Below are positions 35,902 through 45,400 of a DNA stretch of 64,000 nt, one piece after another. Location: contig CAZNLJ010000023.1 in assembly GCA_964573725.1 (NCBI GenBank), positions 1 to 64,000 on the forward strand. Reading direction: 5' to 3'. Position 1 is the stretch's first letter. Each line of letters begins with the position of its first letter. Made by a program: the position numbers and the translations under genes. This stretch comes from UBA6168 sp964573725 (GTDB lineage: Bacteria > Bacteroidota > Bacteroidia > Chitinophagales > Saprospiraceae). The notes under the pieces were generated by a model. That model was not told the origin of the DNA. It worked only from the letters and a program-made list of their open reading frames with translations, and ran no database searches.

Positions 35902-38076
35902 TTAAAAGAAGGTGGGGCGGGTGTAGGGGGTGTCCGCTTGTTTGCGCAAGGCCTGCATCACCCGAGCCCGGGCGGTGGCCCGGGTACTCTGTTGATTGGA
36001 TTGCCTTACCATGGCGACGTTTCCGGCACTGCCGGGCTGGGGTTTGTTGTACGGTTTGACCACGAAGATTCCGCTGGAGCCGAGAACCGGTTCGGAGACC
36101 TGGTTGAGGTCCGTCCGAAGGGCCTTGGCGACGACGGCCGGTTCCACCGAACCCGCCCGCTGGATGAAAGCGGAGGAGAAGGTGACCGCTGCCGCCGTAT
36201 CGACGGCGGCGGAAAAGCTGCCGGCGATGGCATTGAGGTCGGTCTGCCCGGCGATGCGTTCCTTGACCAGGGCGGTTTTCTTTTCGTTGATGACCATCAG
36301 TTCGATGTCATCCCGGACTTCCTTCCAGGAGGGTGTTCCCGCAGGTTGGACGGATTGGAGGGCGGCGACTACAAACCGGCTCACATGGAAGGCGCCCGGG
36401 TCCTGAAAGCGATAGACTTCCGGAGAGATGCTGCCCACCTCCGCTTCTTCCCGGACGTTGAAATCCACGCCGAAAGCCCAGCGTACCATGTCGCGGGAAC
36501 TTTGTCCGATGCCCAGGGTGCCGATGGTGTAGTCGTTGATTTTCAGCGGGGCGGAGGTCTCGACGGAGAGACCGATGGCCGCGGCCTGTTGCCGGAGCGC
36601 CTCGAGGTCCGCGCTGGTTTCCGCCAGGGTGATGGCCTGCTCCTTGACGGCATCCTGGGTAGCCTGGCTCGGCACGATGTCCTGGGTCAGGTAGGCGACC
36701 TGGACGGAAGGTTCGTTGTTGATGAACTTACGGTCGGTGACTTCGATCAGGTGGATGCCGAATTGGGTCATCACGGAGTAGACCTTGCCGGGTTCGGCCC
36801 GGAAAAAGCATACGTCGTTGAACTCCTTGACCATGGTACCCGGGCCGAAGAAGCCGAGGTCGCCACCGCTGGATGCGTTCGAGAGGTCTTCGCTGAACCG
36901 GGCCGCCAGGGAATCGAAGGAAGCGACACCGGTTTCGATCAGGGTCTTGAGGCTGTCGATGGTCCGGGTGGCCGCCAGGAAACTGGCGTTGTCGGACACC
37001 CGACGGAGAATGTGCCGGGCCTTGACGGAATCCGGAACGACCTTCCGGTCGAGCAGTTTGACCGCCTTGTAGGTCGAGAAGTCCTGGTAGGGGCCGTAAA
37101 CGGACCCGATGGACATTTCGAACAGGGTGTCGGCGATGGCGGGGTTCAGGGATTCCTTCTTGAAATAGGCACCGTCGATGATGCCCAGGTTGTTTTCCAC
37201 GAAAAGGGAATCGTCCTCCGCTGCGGCGAAGTCGTCCGTCAAGGCGGCGATACCGTCGCGGATGGCGGCGGAATCGGCGGCGGTCGGTGCGACGTTGAAG
37301 GTGACGTACGCGATCCGACGGGTTTCTTCCTCCTGTTCGAACTGTCCCTTGTGCGCATCGAAATAGTCGGCGAAGTCGTCATCGGACAAGGTGATCGCCG
37401 AGTTGTCTATTTCGTCGAACGGAATCTGCACGTAGGTGAAATCCACGGAACGCATCTGCTCCGCGGCGACGGCTTCCGCCATCCAGGTGGGGGTGTACAT
37501 CCCCTTTTCGATCATCCGGGATATCTTGGTCTGCAACCGGTCCTTGACGATTTCCCGCTCCTGGTGCGCCCAGCGATACTTGAAATCCGGTACCAGCTGT
37601 CCTTCCTGGATCAGCTGGTCTATCCTGGAATTGGTGATGATATCCTTGAGTTGGTTCAGCTGTGCGCGGTCCAGCATCCGGGTGTTCGGATCCTGGTAGC
37701 GGCTGGTGATGAGGGGGCTCAGGCGGGACATGTCCTCGCTGAACTGCAGCTCCAGCAGTTCCGCCTTGCTCACACCCAATCCGATGCCGGCGGCTTCCTT
37801 GCGGACCACCGCTTCATCCACGAAGAAATTCCAAAGCGCCGCCCGGTCGCTGAATCCGTCCGTTGCGGTGTTTTGGTAAAGGATCCCGTGGATCCGCATA
37901 AAATCCGTATACTCTATCTTTTGTCCCTCGATTTCCCCCAATTCGGTCCGACTCCCGCCGAACAGGCTTTGGTTCGGGTTGTCGAACATGAGCATTGCGA
38001 TGAACAATACCAAGGCGCCGGCCAGGGATCCGACCAACAACCATTTCTGTTTCCTGATTTTTCCGATAAGTGCCAT
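35902..38076 (-). CDS. PpiD/SurA-like membrane-anchored peptidylprolyl isomerase
   Basis: 724-residue periplasmic folding factor anchored by one N-terminal helix (WLLVGSLAGALVLFIAMLMF, about 12-31). A SurA_N-like chaperone region follows (about 40-250), then a parvulin domain (VKARHILRRVSDNA ... FFGPGTMVKEFNDVCFF ... TQFGIHLIEVTDRKF, about 335-440) and further helical chaperone regions. It fits Bacteroidota PpiD homologues. The start MALIGKIRKQKW (38076) is the family start; 49 upstream codons look non-coding. A strong minus-strand promoter lies near 38580, leaving a leader of about 480 nt. Confidence 0.92.
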   Translation of the reverse strand: MALIGKIRKQKWLLVGSLAGALVLFIAMLMFDNPNQSLFGGSRTELGEIEGQKIEYTDFMRIHGILYQNTATDGFSDRAALWNFFVDEAVVRKEAAGIGLGVSKAELLELQFSEDMSRLSPLITSRYQDPNTRMLDRAQLNQLKDIITNSRIDQLIQEGQLVPDFKYRWAHQEREIVKDRLQTKISRMIEKGMYTPTWMAEAVAAEQMRSVDFTYVQIPFDEIDNSAITLSDDDFADYFDAHKGQFEQEEETRRIAYVTFNVAPTAADSAAIRDGIAALTDDFAAAEDDSLFVENNLGIIDGAYFKKESLNPAIADTLFEMSIGSVYGPYQDFSTYKAVKLLDRKVVPDSVKARHILRRVSDNASFLAATRTIDSLKTLIETGVASFDSLAARFSEDLSNASSGGDLGFFGPGTMVKEFNDVCFFRAEPGKVYSVMTQFGIHLIEVTDRKFINNEPSVQVAYLTQDIVPSQATQDAVKEQAITLAETSADLEALRQQAAAIGLSVETSAPLKINDYTIGTLGIGQSSRDMVRWAFGVDFNVREEAEVGSISPEVYRFQDPGAFHVSRFVVAALQSVQPAGTPSWKEVRDDIELMVINEKKTALVKERIAGQTDLNAIAGSFSAAVDTAAAVTFSSAFIQRAGSVEPAVVAKALRTDLNQVSEPVLGSSGIFVVKPYNKPQPGSAGNVAMVRQSNQQSTRATARARVMQALRKQADTPYTRPTFF

Positions 38077-38629
38077 GTGAAATTCACGTTTTCCCCTGTT
38101 CCGGCACGCTGTCCGCCAACCGTACATCGCCTGTCGGACTGCCTGAGGGCCGGGATGCTCCGTATCCGACGGTTTTCCGCGTACCCGGCAATGCCGGCAT
38201 GAAAATTTTGCGGTGGCTGACAATTTCCCGAAACAGGAATTCGCTTGGAGTTTACCCGAAGACCTCGTTCGTGCTGGCGGCAGGTCTTGTCCGCGGAATC
38301 GACCGGAGAAATTCCCGACAACGCAGCGGGGCTGCGCTGTATCCGGACTGCCCGGTCGTTACTACGTAGGCACGCCGCTTGGCCAATGGGGGTTTTTCGG
38401 ATAGGCTCCTGTCATGCAAGATGTTTCGCCTCGCCCGTTCTACGATGCAATGGCGGCCAAGGTTTGTCAAAATGAAAAAAAGATTTGCAACCTGGCCCGT
38501 CAACGACCTGCTACGGGCTGATCACCGGGCACGACGGTGGGGCGCACGTACCCGAAAATTCGCGCAAATCTATCATCTTTGTTCAGGAAATCAAAATTTA
38601 AGGAAAGCAAAGCAAGGGTGCCGAAACCC
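38077..38629. other. Intergenic region upstream of ppiD
   Basis: 553 bases without a supported gene. It carries a full minus-strand promoter at 38565-38594. On the minus strand an inverted repeat (GCCCGT ... ACGGGC, near 38494-38517) is followed by a T-run at about 38468-38475. Confidence 0.5.
38565..38594 (-). promoter_or_regulatory. Strong Bacteroidota promoter pointing toward ppiD
   Basis: On the minus strand TTG (38594-38592), a 19-nt spacer and TAGATTTG (38572-38565) give an exact consensus match. Transcription would start near 38558, about 480 bases upstream of the ppiD start codon. Confidence 0.65.
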
Positions 38630-39955
38630 TTAGCTTACGTTCACCGCCTCCTGCTTGGCGATGAAGTCGCGGACCCACCCCAGCGTCACGGATTTGGGCC
38701 TTTCCAGGGGCATGCCGAGCGCACGTGCCCAACATTGGGCCGCCAGGACGCCCAAGGCCCGGGATACGCCGAAAAGGACGGTGTAGTAGCTGTATTGGTC
38801 CAGCCCGTAGTGGACCAGCATCGCACCGGAATGGGCATCGACGTTCGGCCAGGGGTTCTTCACCTTGCCGAGCTGCTGCAGGATGCCGGGAACGACTTCG
38901 TAGACTTTCCAGACGACGTTGATAATGTCGTCGTCCGGCAGGTGTTTCTTGGAAAATTCCAGCTGTGCCATGAACCGGGGGTCGGGCTTGCGGAGGACCG
39001 CATGGCCGTAACCGGGCACGACCTTGCCGGAAGCCAGCGTCTCGTTCACATAGGTCGCAATCTGCTCATGGGTCGGCCGGCGTGTACCCAGTTCCTCCAA
39101 CATCTCGAATATCCATTTGATGACCTCTTGGTTGGCCAACCCGTGCAAGGGCCCCGCCAGCGAGTTCATCGCCCCCGAAAAGGCGAGATAGGGGTCCGCC
39201 AAGGTGGAGCTGACCAACTGCATCGTGTGGGCGGAGGCATTGCCCCCCTCGTGGTCCGCATGGATGGTCATGTACAGGCGCATCAGGTCCCGGAATTCCT
39301 CCTTGGAGGAGACACCCAGCATGTGGGCGAAATTCGCCGCCCAGTCCAGTCCGCCGTCCGCCGGAATGTGCCGGCCGGCATGGAATACCCGCCGGTAGAT
39401 GTAGGCGGCCACCTGCGGCAGCCGCGCAATCAGGTCCATCGAATCCTCGTAGGCGGCATCCCAATAGTCAGCCTTGCCCATCCCCTCGCTGTACCGTCGG
39501 GCAAATACGGAGGACGACTGCATGGCCATGATCCCGATCGAAAACTGTGTCATGGGATGTGTCGTGACCGGTAGTTCGTCCAATACCTGGAATACATGCG
39601 CCGGTACCTCCGACCGCTGGCGCCACGCCTCGCTCAACCAGGCCGCCTCTTCCTCCGTCGGTATCTCGTCCGTCATCATCAACCAGAACAGTCCCTCCGG
39701 CAATGGCTCCCGCCCCCCGCCCTTCGGCAGCAAGGCCTGCAGTTCCGGTATGGAATATCCCCGGAACCGGATGCCTTCCTCCGCATCCAACAAGGAGGGT
39801 TCCCACAACATCATGATGATACCCCTCGCCCCACCGAATACCTGGTCCAAGGTTACGCTCGCCACCTTCATATCCTTATGGGCAGCCAACAATTCTCTTG
39901 CCTCTTGCTTCACTTTCGAAGCCTGTTGGAAAAATTTGCGCTTTAACGGATCCAT
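38630..39955 (-). CDS. Citrate synthase, eukaryote-type
   Basis: 441-residue citrate synthase condensing oxaloacetate and acetyl-CoA. The sequence follows the mitochondrial type: FRGYSIPELQALLPK, GRHIPADGGLDWAANFAHMLG, the catalytic histidine in SLAGPLHGLANQEVIKW, the second histidine in VVPGYGHAVLRKPDPR, the aspartate in NVDAHSGAMLVHYGL, and LERPKSVTL near the end. Typical bacterial GltA instead has GPLHGGANE and shorter motifs. Such eukaryote-like enzymes occur in some Bacteroidota. No other TCA genes are adjacent. Confidence 0.95.
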   Translation of the reverse strand: MDPLKRKFFQQASKVKQEARELLAAHKDMKVASVTLDQVFGGARGIIMMLWEPSLLDAEEGIRFRGYSIPELQALLPKGGGREPLPEGLFWLMMTDEIPTEEEAAWLSEAWRQRSEVPAHVFQVLDELPVTTHPMTQFSIGIMAMQSSSVFARRYSEGMGKADYWDAAYEDSMDLIARLPQVAAYIYRRVFHAGRHIPADGGLDWAANFAHMLGVSSKEEFRDLMRLYMTIHADHEGGNASAHTMQLVSSTLADPYLAFSGAMNSLAGPLHGLANQEVIKWIFEMLEELGTRRPTHEQIATYVNETLASGKVVPGYGHAVLRKPDPRFMAQLEFSKKHLPDDDIINVVWKVYEVVPGILQQLGKVKNPWPNVDAHSGAMLVHYGLDQYSYYTVLFGVSRALGVLAAQCWARALGMPLERPKSVTLGWVRDFIAKQEAVNVS

Positions 39956-40377
39956 TTGCCTTGCCGCATTTATCTGGTTATTGATGGGCGCTTGTTTCCT
40001 CTGAAATCCGACTGCTCGCCAGGGACCTGTCCCGCCCCGGTTCTCGTGCCGTTCAAACCGTAACTCTTCCCTACGGCCGGAAACACGGCTTCCCCTTTCT
40101 TAAGCTCTCCGGAACCTCGGAATGCCTTTCCGACGGCACGCCATGTCCCCCCGGCCGGATACCGGACAAGGGTGGCCCCGCCGGAAATCCTTGCCCCGCC
40201 CTTTTGTCGTCCGGATTTTGACCGGGCGCCGGCATTCCGCACTTTCCCTAATAACAACGCAGGCCGGTCTTGGTTTTCAAGTCCAAGCGCCAATCGGCTT
40301 CCGGCAGCTGCGCCGGAACGGGCCTTCCGGAAGGGACGGGAAGTTTCCGGCGGAGGGTGGCCGGGCCGAACCGGGGC
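39956..40377. other. Intergenic region upstream of citrate synthase
   Basis: 422 bases without a supported gene. No exact TAnnTTTG box was found for citrate synthase on the minus strand. Confidence 0.4.
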
Positions 40378-40806
40378 TCAGTCCAATGCCTCCAGGTATA
40401 CGCGGAGCATCTCCTGCTCCACGGTCTCCTGCCGGGCATCCGTCGCTTTCAGGGACTTGACGACGGCGGCACGCCGCTCCCGGAATGCCGTCTGCCGCTG
40501 CCTGTGCACCTGTATTTGCGTGTCGTCCAGCATCCGCTCTATGGATTTCTCATGCGCAAACTGAAGTGCCTTGACCTTCTGCAGGTACAAGCTCGGATCC
40601 TCCTCCCGCAAGGGTTCCACTTCCGACAGGTTGCGGTACTTGCGCTCCTGTATCTTTTGCATCTCCGCCTGCTGCTTCGCGTTCAGGTGGTAGACCGGAA
40701 CCAGGGCCGCCGTCGCTTCGGCCGCCCGCCCTTCCTGGGCCTGCAGGGCCGGCCCCGCCAGCAGGTACATCGAGACCGCCAGCATTCCTATCACTGTTTT
40801 TTTCAT
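40378..40806 (-). CDS. Small secreted coiled-coil protein of unknown function
   Basis: 142-residue protein with a clear signal peptide (MKKTVIGMLAVSMYLLAGPALQA, then QEG). The mature part is highly charged and helical (LNAKQQAEMQKIQERKYRNL, QFAHEKSIERMLDDTQ), which suggests a periplasmic helical or coiled-coil protein. I do not recognise a family. TACCTTTG on the minus strand at 40858-40851 is an exact -7 box 45 bases upstream. Confidence 0.75.
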   Translation of the reverse strand: MKKTVIGMLAVSMYLLAGPALQAQEGRAAEATAALVPVYHLNAKQQAEMQKIQERKYRNLSEVEPLREEDPSLYLQKVKALQFAHEKSIERMLDDTQIQVHRQRQTAFRERRAAVVKSLKATDARQETVEQEMLRVYLEALD

Positions 40807-40830
40807 ATCACTTGCTTTTGGTAATTGTCT

Positions 40831-40858
40831 TATTTTTGGTCATCCTTACGCAAAGGTA
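40831..40858. promoter_or_regulatory. Divergent -7 elements between small secreted protein and DUF3109 genes
   Basis: Plus strand TATTTTTG at 40831-40838 points toward the DUF3109 gene; minus strand TACCTTTG at 40858-40851 points toward the secreted protein gene. The two exact boxes face each other across 12 bases, so the two promoters overlap and may interfere with each other. -33 elements are poor. Confidence 0.5.
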
Positions 40859-40938
40859 GGGCATCGGGACAGTATTCCGCCTACCGCCGAGCCTTCAAAT
40901 TTAGGCGCATTTGCAAAGGCATAAAATTTTTTTTCACC

Positions 40939-41520
40939 GTGCTCGTCATTCAGGAAGTGTTGGTCAGCGAAGCGGTCCTGGAGGAAAAGTTCCGCTGCGA
41001 ATTGAGCGCCTGCAAAGGGGCTTGCTGTTGGGAAGGCGATTTCGGCGCCCCCCTGGAACCGGAGGAGTGTGCGACGCTCGAACGCATCTTCGAGGACATC
41101 CGCCCCTTCCTGTCGCCTGAAGGGGCCGAACGGCTGGCCGACCACGGCCTGACCACCCATTACCCGGAAATGGATATGACCGGCACGCCCCTCCTGCCCG
41201 ACGGAGCCTGCGCCTACCTGACCTTCGGGACGGACGGGGTCGCGAACTGCGGCATCGAACAGGCATGGAAAGCCGGTAAGACCGATTTCCGGAAACCGAT
41301 TTCCTGCCACCTGTATCCCGTCAGGGTCTCCCGAAACGATGCGGTCGGCTTCGAAGCGCTCAATTACGACCAATGGGATATCTGCTCCGCCGCCTGTGCC
41401 GCCGGCCACCGCGAGCACATACCCGTCTACCGGTTCGTCAAGGATGCCATCATCCGGAAGTACGGCCCCGAATTTTATGAGGAACTCGAGGCCATGGCCG
41501 CTTACCTGTCCGGAAAGTGA
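40939..41520 (+). CDS. DUF3109 family cysteine-rich protein
   Basis: About 193 residues starting at GTG (VLVIQEVLVSEAVLEEKF). This start matches family N-termini; the longer ATG frame at 40825 would begin inside the promoter region. Eight conserved-looking cysteines, including CELSACKGACCWEGD, CAYLTF, NCGIEQAW, ISCHLYPVRV and WDICSAAC, resemble the YkgJ/DUF3109 pattern thought to bind zinc or an iron-sulfur cluster. Function is unknown. Confidence 0.85.
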   Translation: MLVIQEVLVSEAVLEEKFRCELSACKGACCWEGDFGAPLEPEECATLERIFEDIRPFLSPEGAERLADHGLTTHYPEMDMTGTPLLPDGACAYLTFGTDGVANCGIEQAWKAGKTDFRKPISCHLYPVRVSRNDAVGFEALNYDQWDICSAACAAGHREHIPVYRFVKDAIIRKYGPEFYEELEAMAAYLSGK

Positions 41521-41546
41521 TCCGGAGGGACTCCCGTCCCCCCACG

Positions 41547-42200
41547 TCAAAATACATACGACGCCGTCGCCCCGATGAACAGGTACCAGTCCCGGTTCGC
41601 CCGCCCGTTCTTGCTGACACCGTCCAGATAGTCGGTCATGGACAGGCGCCACCCCCACTCGAAACCTAGGGAAAAGGACTCGTATGCGTCCAGCCGGATA
41701 CCCGCAATCAGGGGGACGGCCGATGCTACCGACGTCGTTCCCGGTTCCGGGAAAAGCCCCTCGTCGGCCGGGTCCGTCACCGTCACCTCCGAATCAATGG
41801 TCAGGAACGCCAATCCGGTGGCAAAATACGGCGATACGCTCGACCGGAATACCCCGCCTGTCTTGTACCGGCTCTTCGCCAGGGGATGGTATTCCCCCAC
41901 CACCGCCAACTCGACCAGCGTCGATTGGAAACTCCAGCCCCGGTCCCGCGTGGCCGTTGTTCCGAAAGCATCGTCCCCCGATATCAATCCGTAGTACAGA
42001 CTGCCCCGGACCTTGAAGGCCGGGATGATCTCATACCGCGCCAACCCGCCGAAGGAAAGGCTCGTCGCGCCGATTTCTATCTGGTCGTGGGCGAGGTCAC
42101 CCTGATAGTTGGCAAAGCCGGTGAATACACCCAGTTCGAAACTTTGTGCCTGCAGGGCTACCTGGATGACCAGGAAAAAAAGGATGCTGAATGGTCGCAT
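41547..42200 (-). CDS. DUF6089-like outer-membrane beta-barrel protein
   Basis: 217-residue protein with a signal peptide (MRPFSILFFLVIQVALQAQ). The mature part alternates in a beta-barrel way (ELGVFTGFANYQGDLAHDQIEI, LARYEIIPAFKVRGSLYYGL) and ends in an aromatic residue (ASYVF), typical of outer-membrane proteins. The start of the mature part, GxxxGxxNYxGDL, is the DUF6089 pattern. Converges with the DUF3109 gene. Role unknown. Confidence 0.78.
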   Translation of the reverse strand: MRPFSILFFLVIQVALQAQSFELGVFTGFANYQGDLAHDQIEIGATSLSFGGLARYEIIPAFKVRGSLYYGLISGDDAFGTTATRDRGWSFQSTLVELAVVGEYHPLAKSRYKTGGVFRSSVSPYFATGLAFLTIDSEVTVTDPADEGLFPEPGTTSVASAVPLIAGIRLDAYESFSLGFEWGWRLSMTDYLDGVSKNGRANRDWYLFIGATASYVF

Positions 42201-42407
42201 GACAGTGGTTTGATCGGTATGAGGATGGTAACGGCCAGGAATCCCGACCGGAATCAAAATTCGTCCAAAGATAGCGTTATATCAAGTTATCGGACCGGGA
42301 ATCACCGCCTGCTGCCGATGATTTCCCCGGGTGACACGCAGGGTTTCGGCCCGGCCGGACAAAATCCGTCCCGAATGACAGGGAGCCGACAATTTTCCGG
42401 CCCGACC

Positions 42408-45400
42408 TCATTCCGTCCGGCTGACCGCCACTTGTCCGGGTAAGGCGCTGACCCGCAATTGTTCGAGGACCTTGCGGGCCGCCGACAGGCTCCGTACCTG
42501 GTCCTTGACCATGATGAGGCTGCGTGTGGATTTCTTGAGATGCAGCCCCGCCCGGGCCCCGTCCGTACCCAACCACCGGAACAGGCATTGGAAAAGGGGA
42601 CTGTCGTAATAGGCCGATTGCGGATTCTCCAAAAAGTAACAACGGAGCTTCCCGTCCTTCAGGATGACCCGTTCGAACCCGAGCTCCCGGGCGACCCAAC
42701 GCAACCGCAAGCCTTCGAACAGCTCCGTGGTCGGTTGGGGAATCTTGCCGAACCGGTCGCGCAACTGGTGCTCGAAGGTGTTCAGCTCCCGCTCCGTCTC
42801 CAATTGGTCCAGGGCCGTGTAGAGGCTCAACCTTTCCGAGACGGAACTGACATATTCGCTGGGCAGGTGCATCTCCACATCCGTATCGATGGTGACGTCG
42901 CGGACGAAACGCTGCACGGCGGCGCCGGTGTCCTGGAAGACCTCCCTGAAATCGGATTCCTTCAGCTCCTGCACCGCCTCCTCCAGGATGCGCTGGAAGG
43001 TCTCGTATCCGATGTCGGCGATGAATCCGCTTTGCTCGGCACCCAACAGGTTGCCCGCCCCCCGGATGTCAAGGTCACGCATGGCAATCTCGAACCCGCT
43101 GCCCAGGTCGCTGTATTCCTCGATCGTCCGCAGCCGCTTCCGCGCATCCTGCGTCAGGGTGGAGGTCGGCGGGGTGAACAGGTAGCAATAGGCTTTCTTG
43201 TTGGACCGGCCGATACGGCCCCGCAATTGGTGGAGGTCGCTGAGCCCGAACTCGTGGGCATTGTTGATGATCATCGTGTTGGCGTTCGGGATGTCCAATC
43301 CCGTTTCGATGATATTGGTACATACTAACACGTCGTACTTCTTGTCGATGAAATCCAGCAGGGCAGTCTCCAGTTGGTCGGCCTCCATCTGCCCATGGGC
43401 GGTGGTGATGTCCGCATCCGGACACAGTCGCTGCAGGAGCGCAGCGACATCCGGGAGGCTCTTCACCCGGTTGTGTACGAAAAAGACTTGCCCGCCCCGC
43501 TGCAGTTCCTTGTAGATCGCATCCTTGATGATTTCCTCCTGCAGCACGCGGATTTCGGTGTGGATGGGCTGCCGGTTGGGCGGCGGGGTCCGGATGATGC
43601 TCAGGTCCCGGGCCGCCATCAGCGAAAACTGCAGGGTCCGCGGTATCGGTGTGGCGGTGAGGGTCAGGGTGTCCACATTCACTTTCAACTTGCGGAGCTT
43701 TTCCTTCGCCGCCACCCCGAATTTCTGTTCCTCATCGATGATCAGCAGGCCGAGGTCCTTGAATGCCATGTCCTTGCCCAATAAGGCGTGGGTGCCGATC
43801 AGGATGTCCAGCTTCCCCGCTTTCGCCTTTTCTATGGTCTCCCGCCTTTCCTTGGCGGTCTTGAACCGGTTGATGTAATCGATCTGGAGCTTGAAGTCCG
43901 CCAACCGCTCCGAGAAGGTCTTGTAATGCTGCAGCGCAAGGATGGTCGTCGGAACCAATATCGCAACCTGCTTGCCGTCCGACACCGCCTTGAAGGCCGC
44001 CCGGATGGCGACCTCCGTTTTTCCGAAACCGACATCGCCGCAGATCAGGCGGTCCATCGGCCAGGGTTTCATCATGTCCGCTTTCACATCCTGCGTCGCT
44101 TTCTCCTGGTCCGGCGTGTCCTCGAAGACAAAGGAAGCCTCCAACTCCGCCTGCAGGTAATTGTCGGCCGGGAAGGAATGGCCGGGCGTCGCCTTGCGCA
44201 TGGCGTACAACTTGATCAACTCCCGGGCGATGTCCTTGACCTTTTTCTTCGTCCGCTGCTTGAGCTGCTGCCAGGCCTCCGACCCGAGCTTGCTCAGGAC
44301 CGGTGGTGTGCCGTCCTTGCCCGTATAGCGGGATATCTTGTGCAAGGCGTTGATGCTGACATAGAGGACGTCGTTGTTCTTGTAAAATATCCGGACGGAT
44401 TCCTGGGTATGGCCGTTGACGGTGATTTTCTCCAGTCCGGAATACTTGCCGATGCCATGGTCGATATGCACGACGAAGTCTCCGGGCTGCAGTTCCCGCA
44501 ACATCTTTAGGTTAAGGGCTTTGTCGGCCGTGAAACCCTGCCGGAGCCGGTAGTGGTGATGCCGTTGGAAAAGCTGGTGGTCCGTGTAACAGGCAATACC
44601 CGATACGGGGTCGACATAGCCCTCGTGGATGGCTTTCATGACCGGCTCGAAGCGGACCTCGGCCCCCAGGTCGTCGAAAATGGCATGGAACCGCTCCACC
44701 TGCCGGGGGTTGTCCGTAAAGATGAAATTTTCCCAGCCCTTGGCCGTATTGGCGTTCAGGTTCTCAATCAGCAGGCTGAAGTTCTTGTTGAAACTGGGTT
44801 GCGCCCGGCCGGAAAAATCAATGGGCGCAGCGACCGGCAAGTTCCTGCCGCCGTTCTCCGCTTCGGGCAAGGGCCCGGTGGTCAATATCTTGAAACGACC
44901 GAGGTCGGCCGTCACCTCGAACGGTCGGATAAAGGCCCGGTCCCGGAAAATCTCTCCCAACTCCGTATCGTCCAGCAAGGGCAGCGACTTGGCGAACGCC
45001 TCCGCTTTTTCGAAACATTGTTGCAGCCGGTCCGTCACCAATGACTGGTCATGTATCCATACGGTCGAGCCTTCCGGCAGGATGTCGAGCAGGGATACCT
45101 TCTGCGTCCGGTCGAATCGGGTGTTGACGTTCGGTATGATGTTGACCTGGGCAATGGTCTGTACCGATAACTGGGTGAGCGGGTCGAAGGTACGGATACG
45201 CTCGACCTCCTCGTCGAACAGCTCTATGCGGTACGGGTAGTCGTTGCCGTAGGAAAAGACATCGATGATCGCCCCCCGGATACTGAATTGCCCCGGTTCG
45301 TAGACGAAGTCCTCCCGGGAAAACCCATATTCCACCAGTACTTCCGTCAGGAAGTCCACCGCCAGGGTGTTTCCTTTGACGACCGTGATTCGATGCTCCG

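Noticed and set aside
35938..38202. 754-codon plus-strand open frame opposite ppiD
   Set aside because: Antisense shadow of a clear PpiD-like gene.
38460..38560. SRP (4.5S) RNA downstream of the 38565 promoter
   Set aside because: The conserved SRP tip motif was not found.
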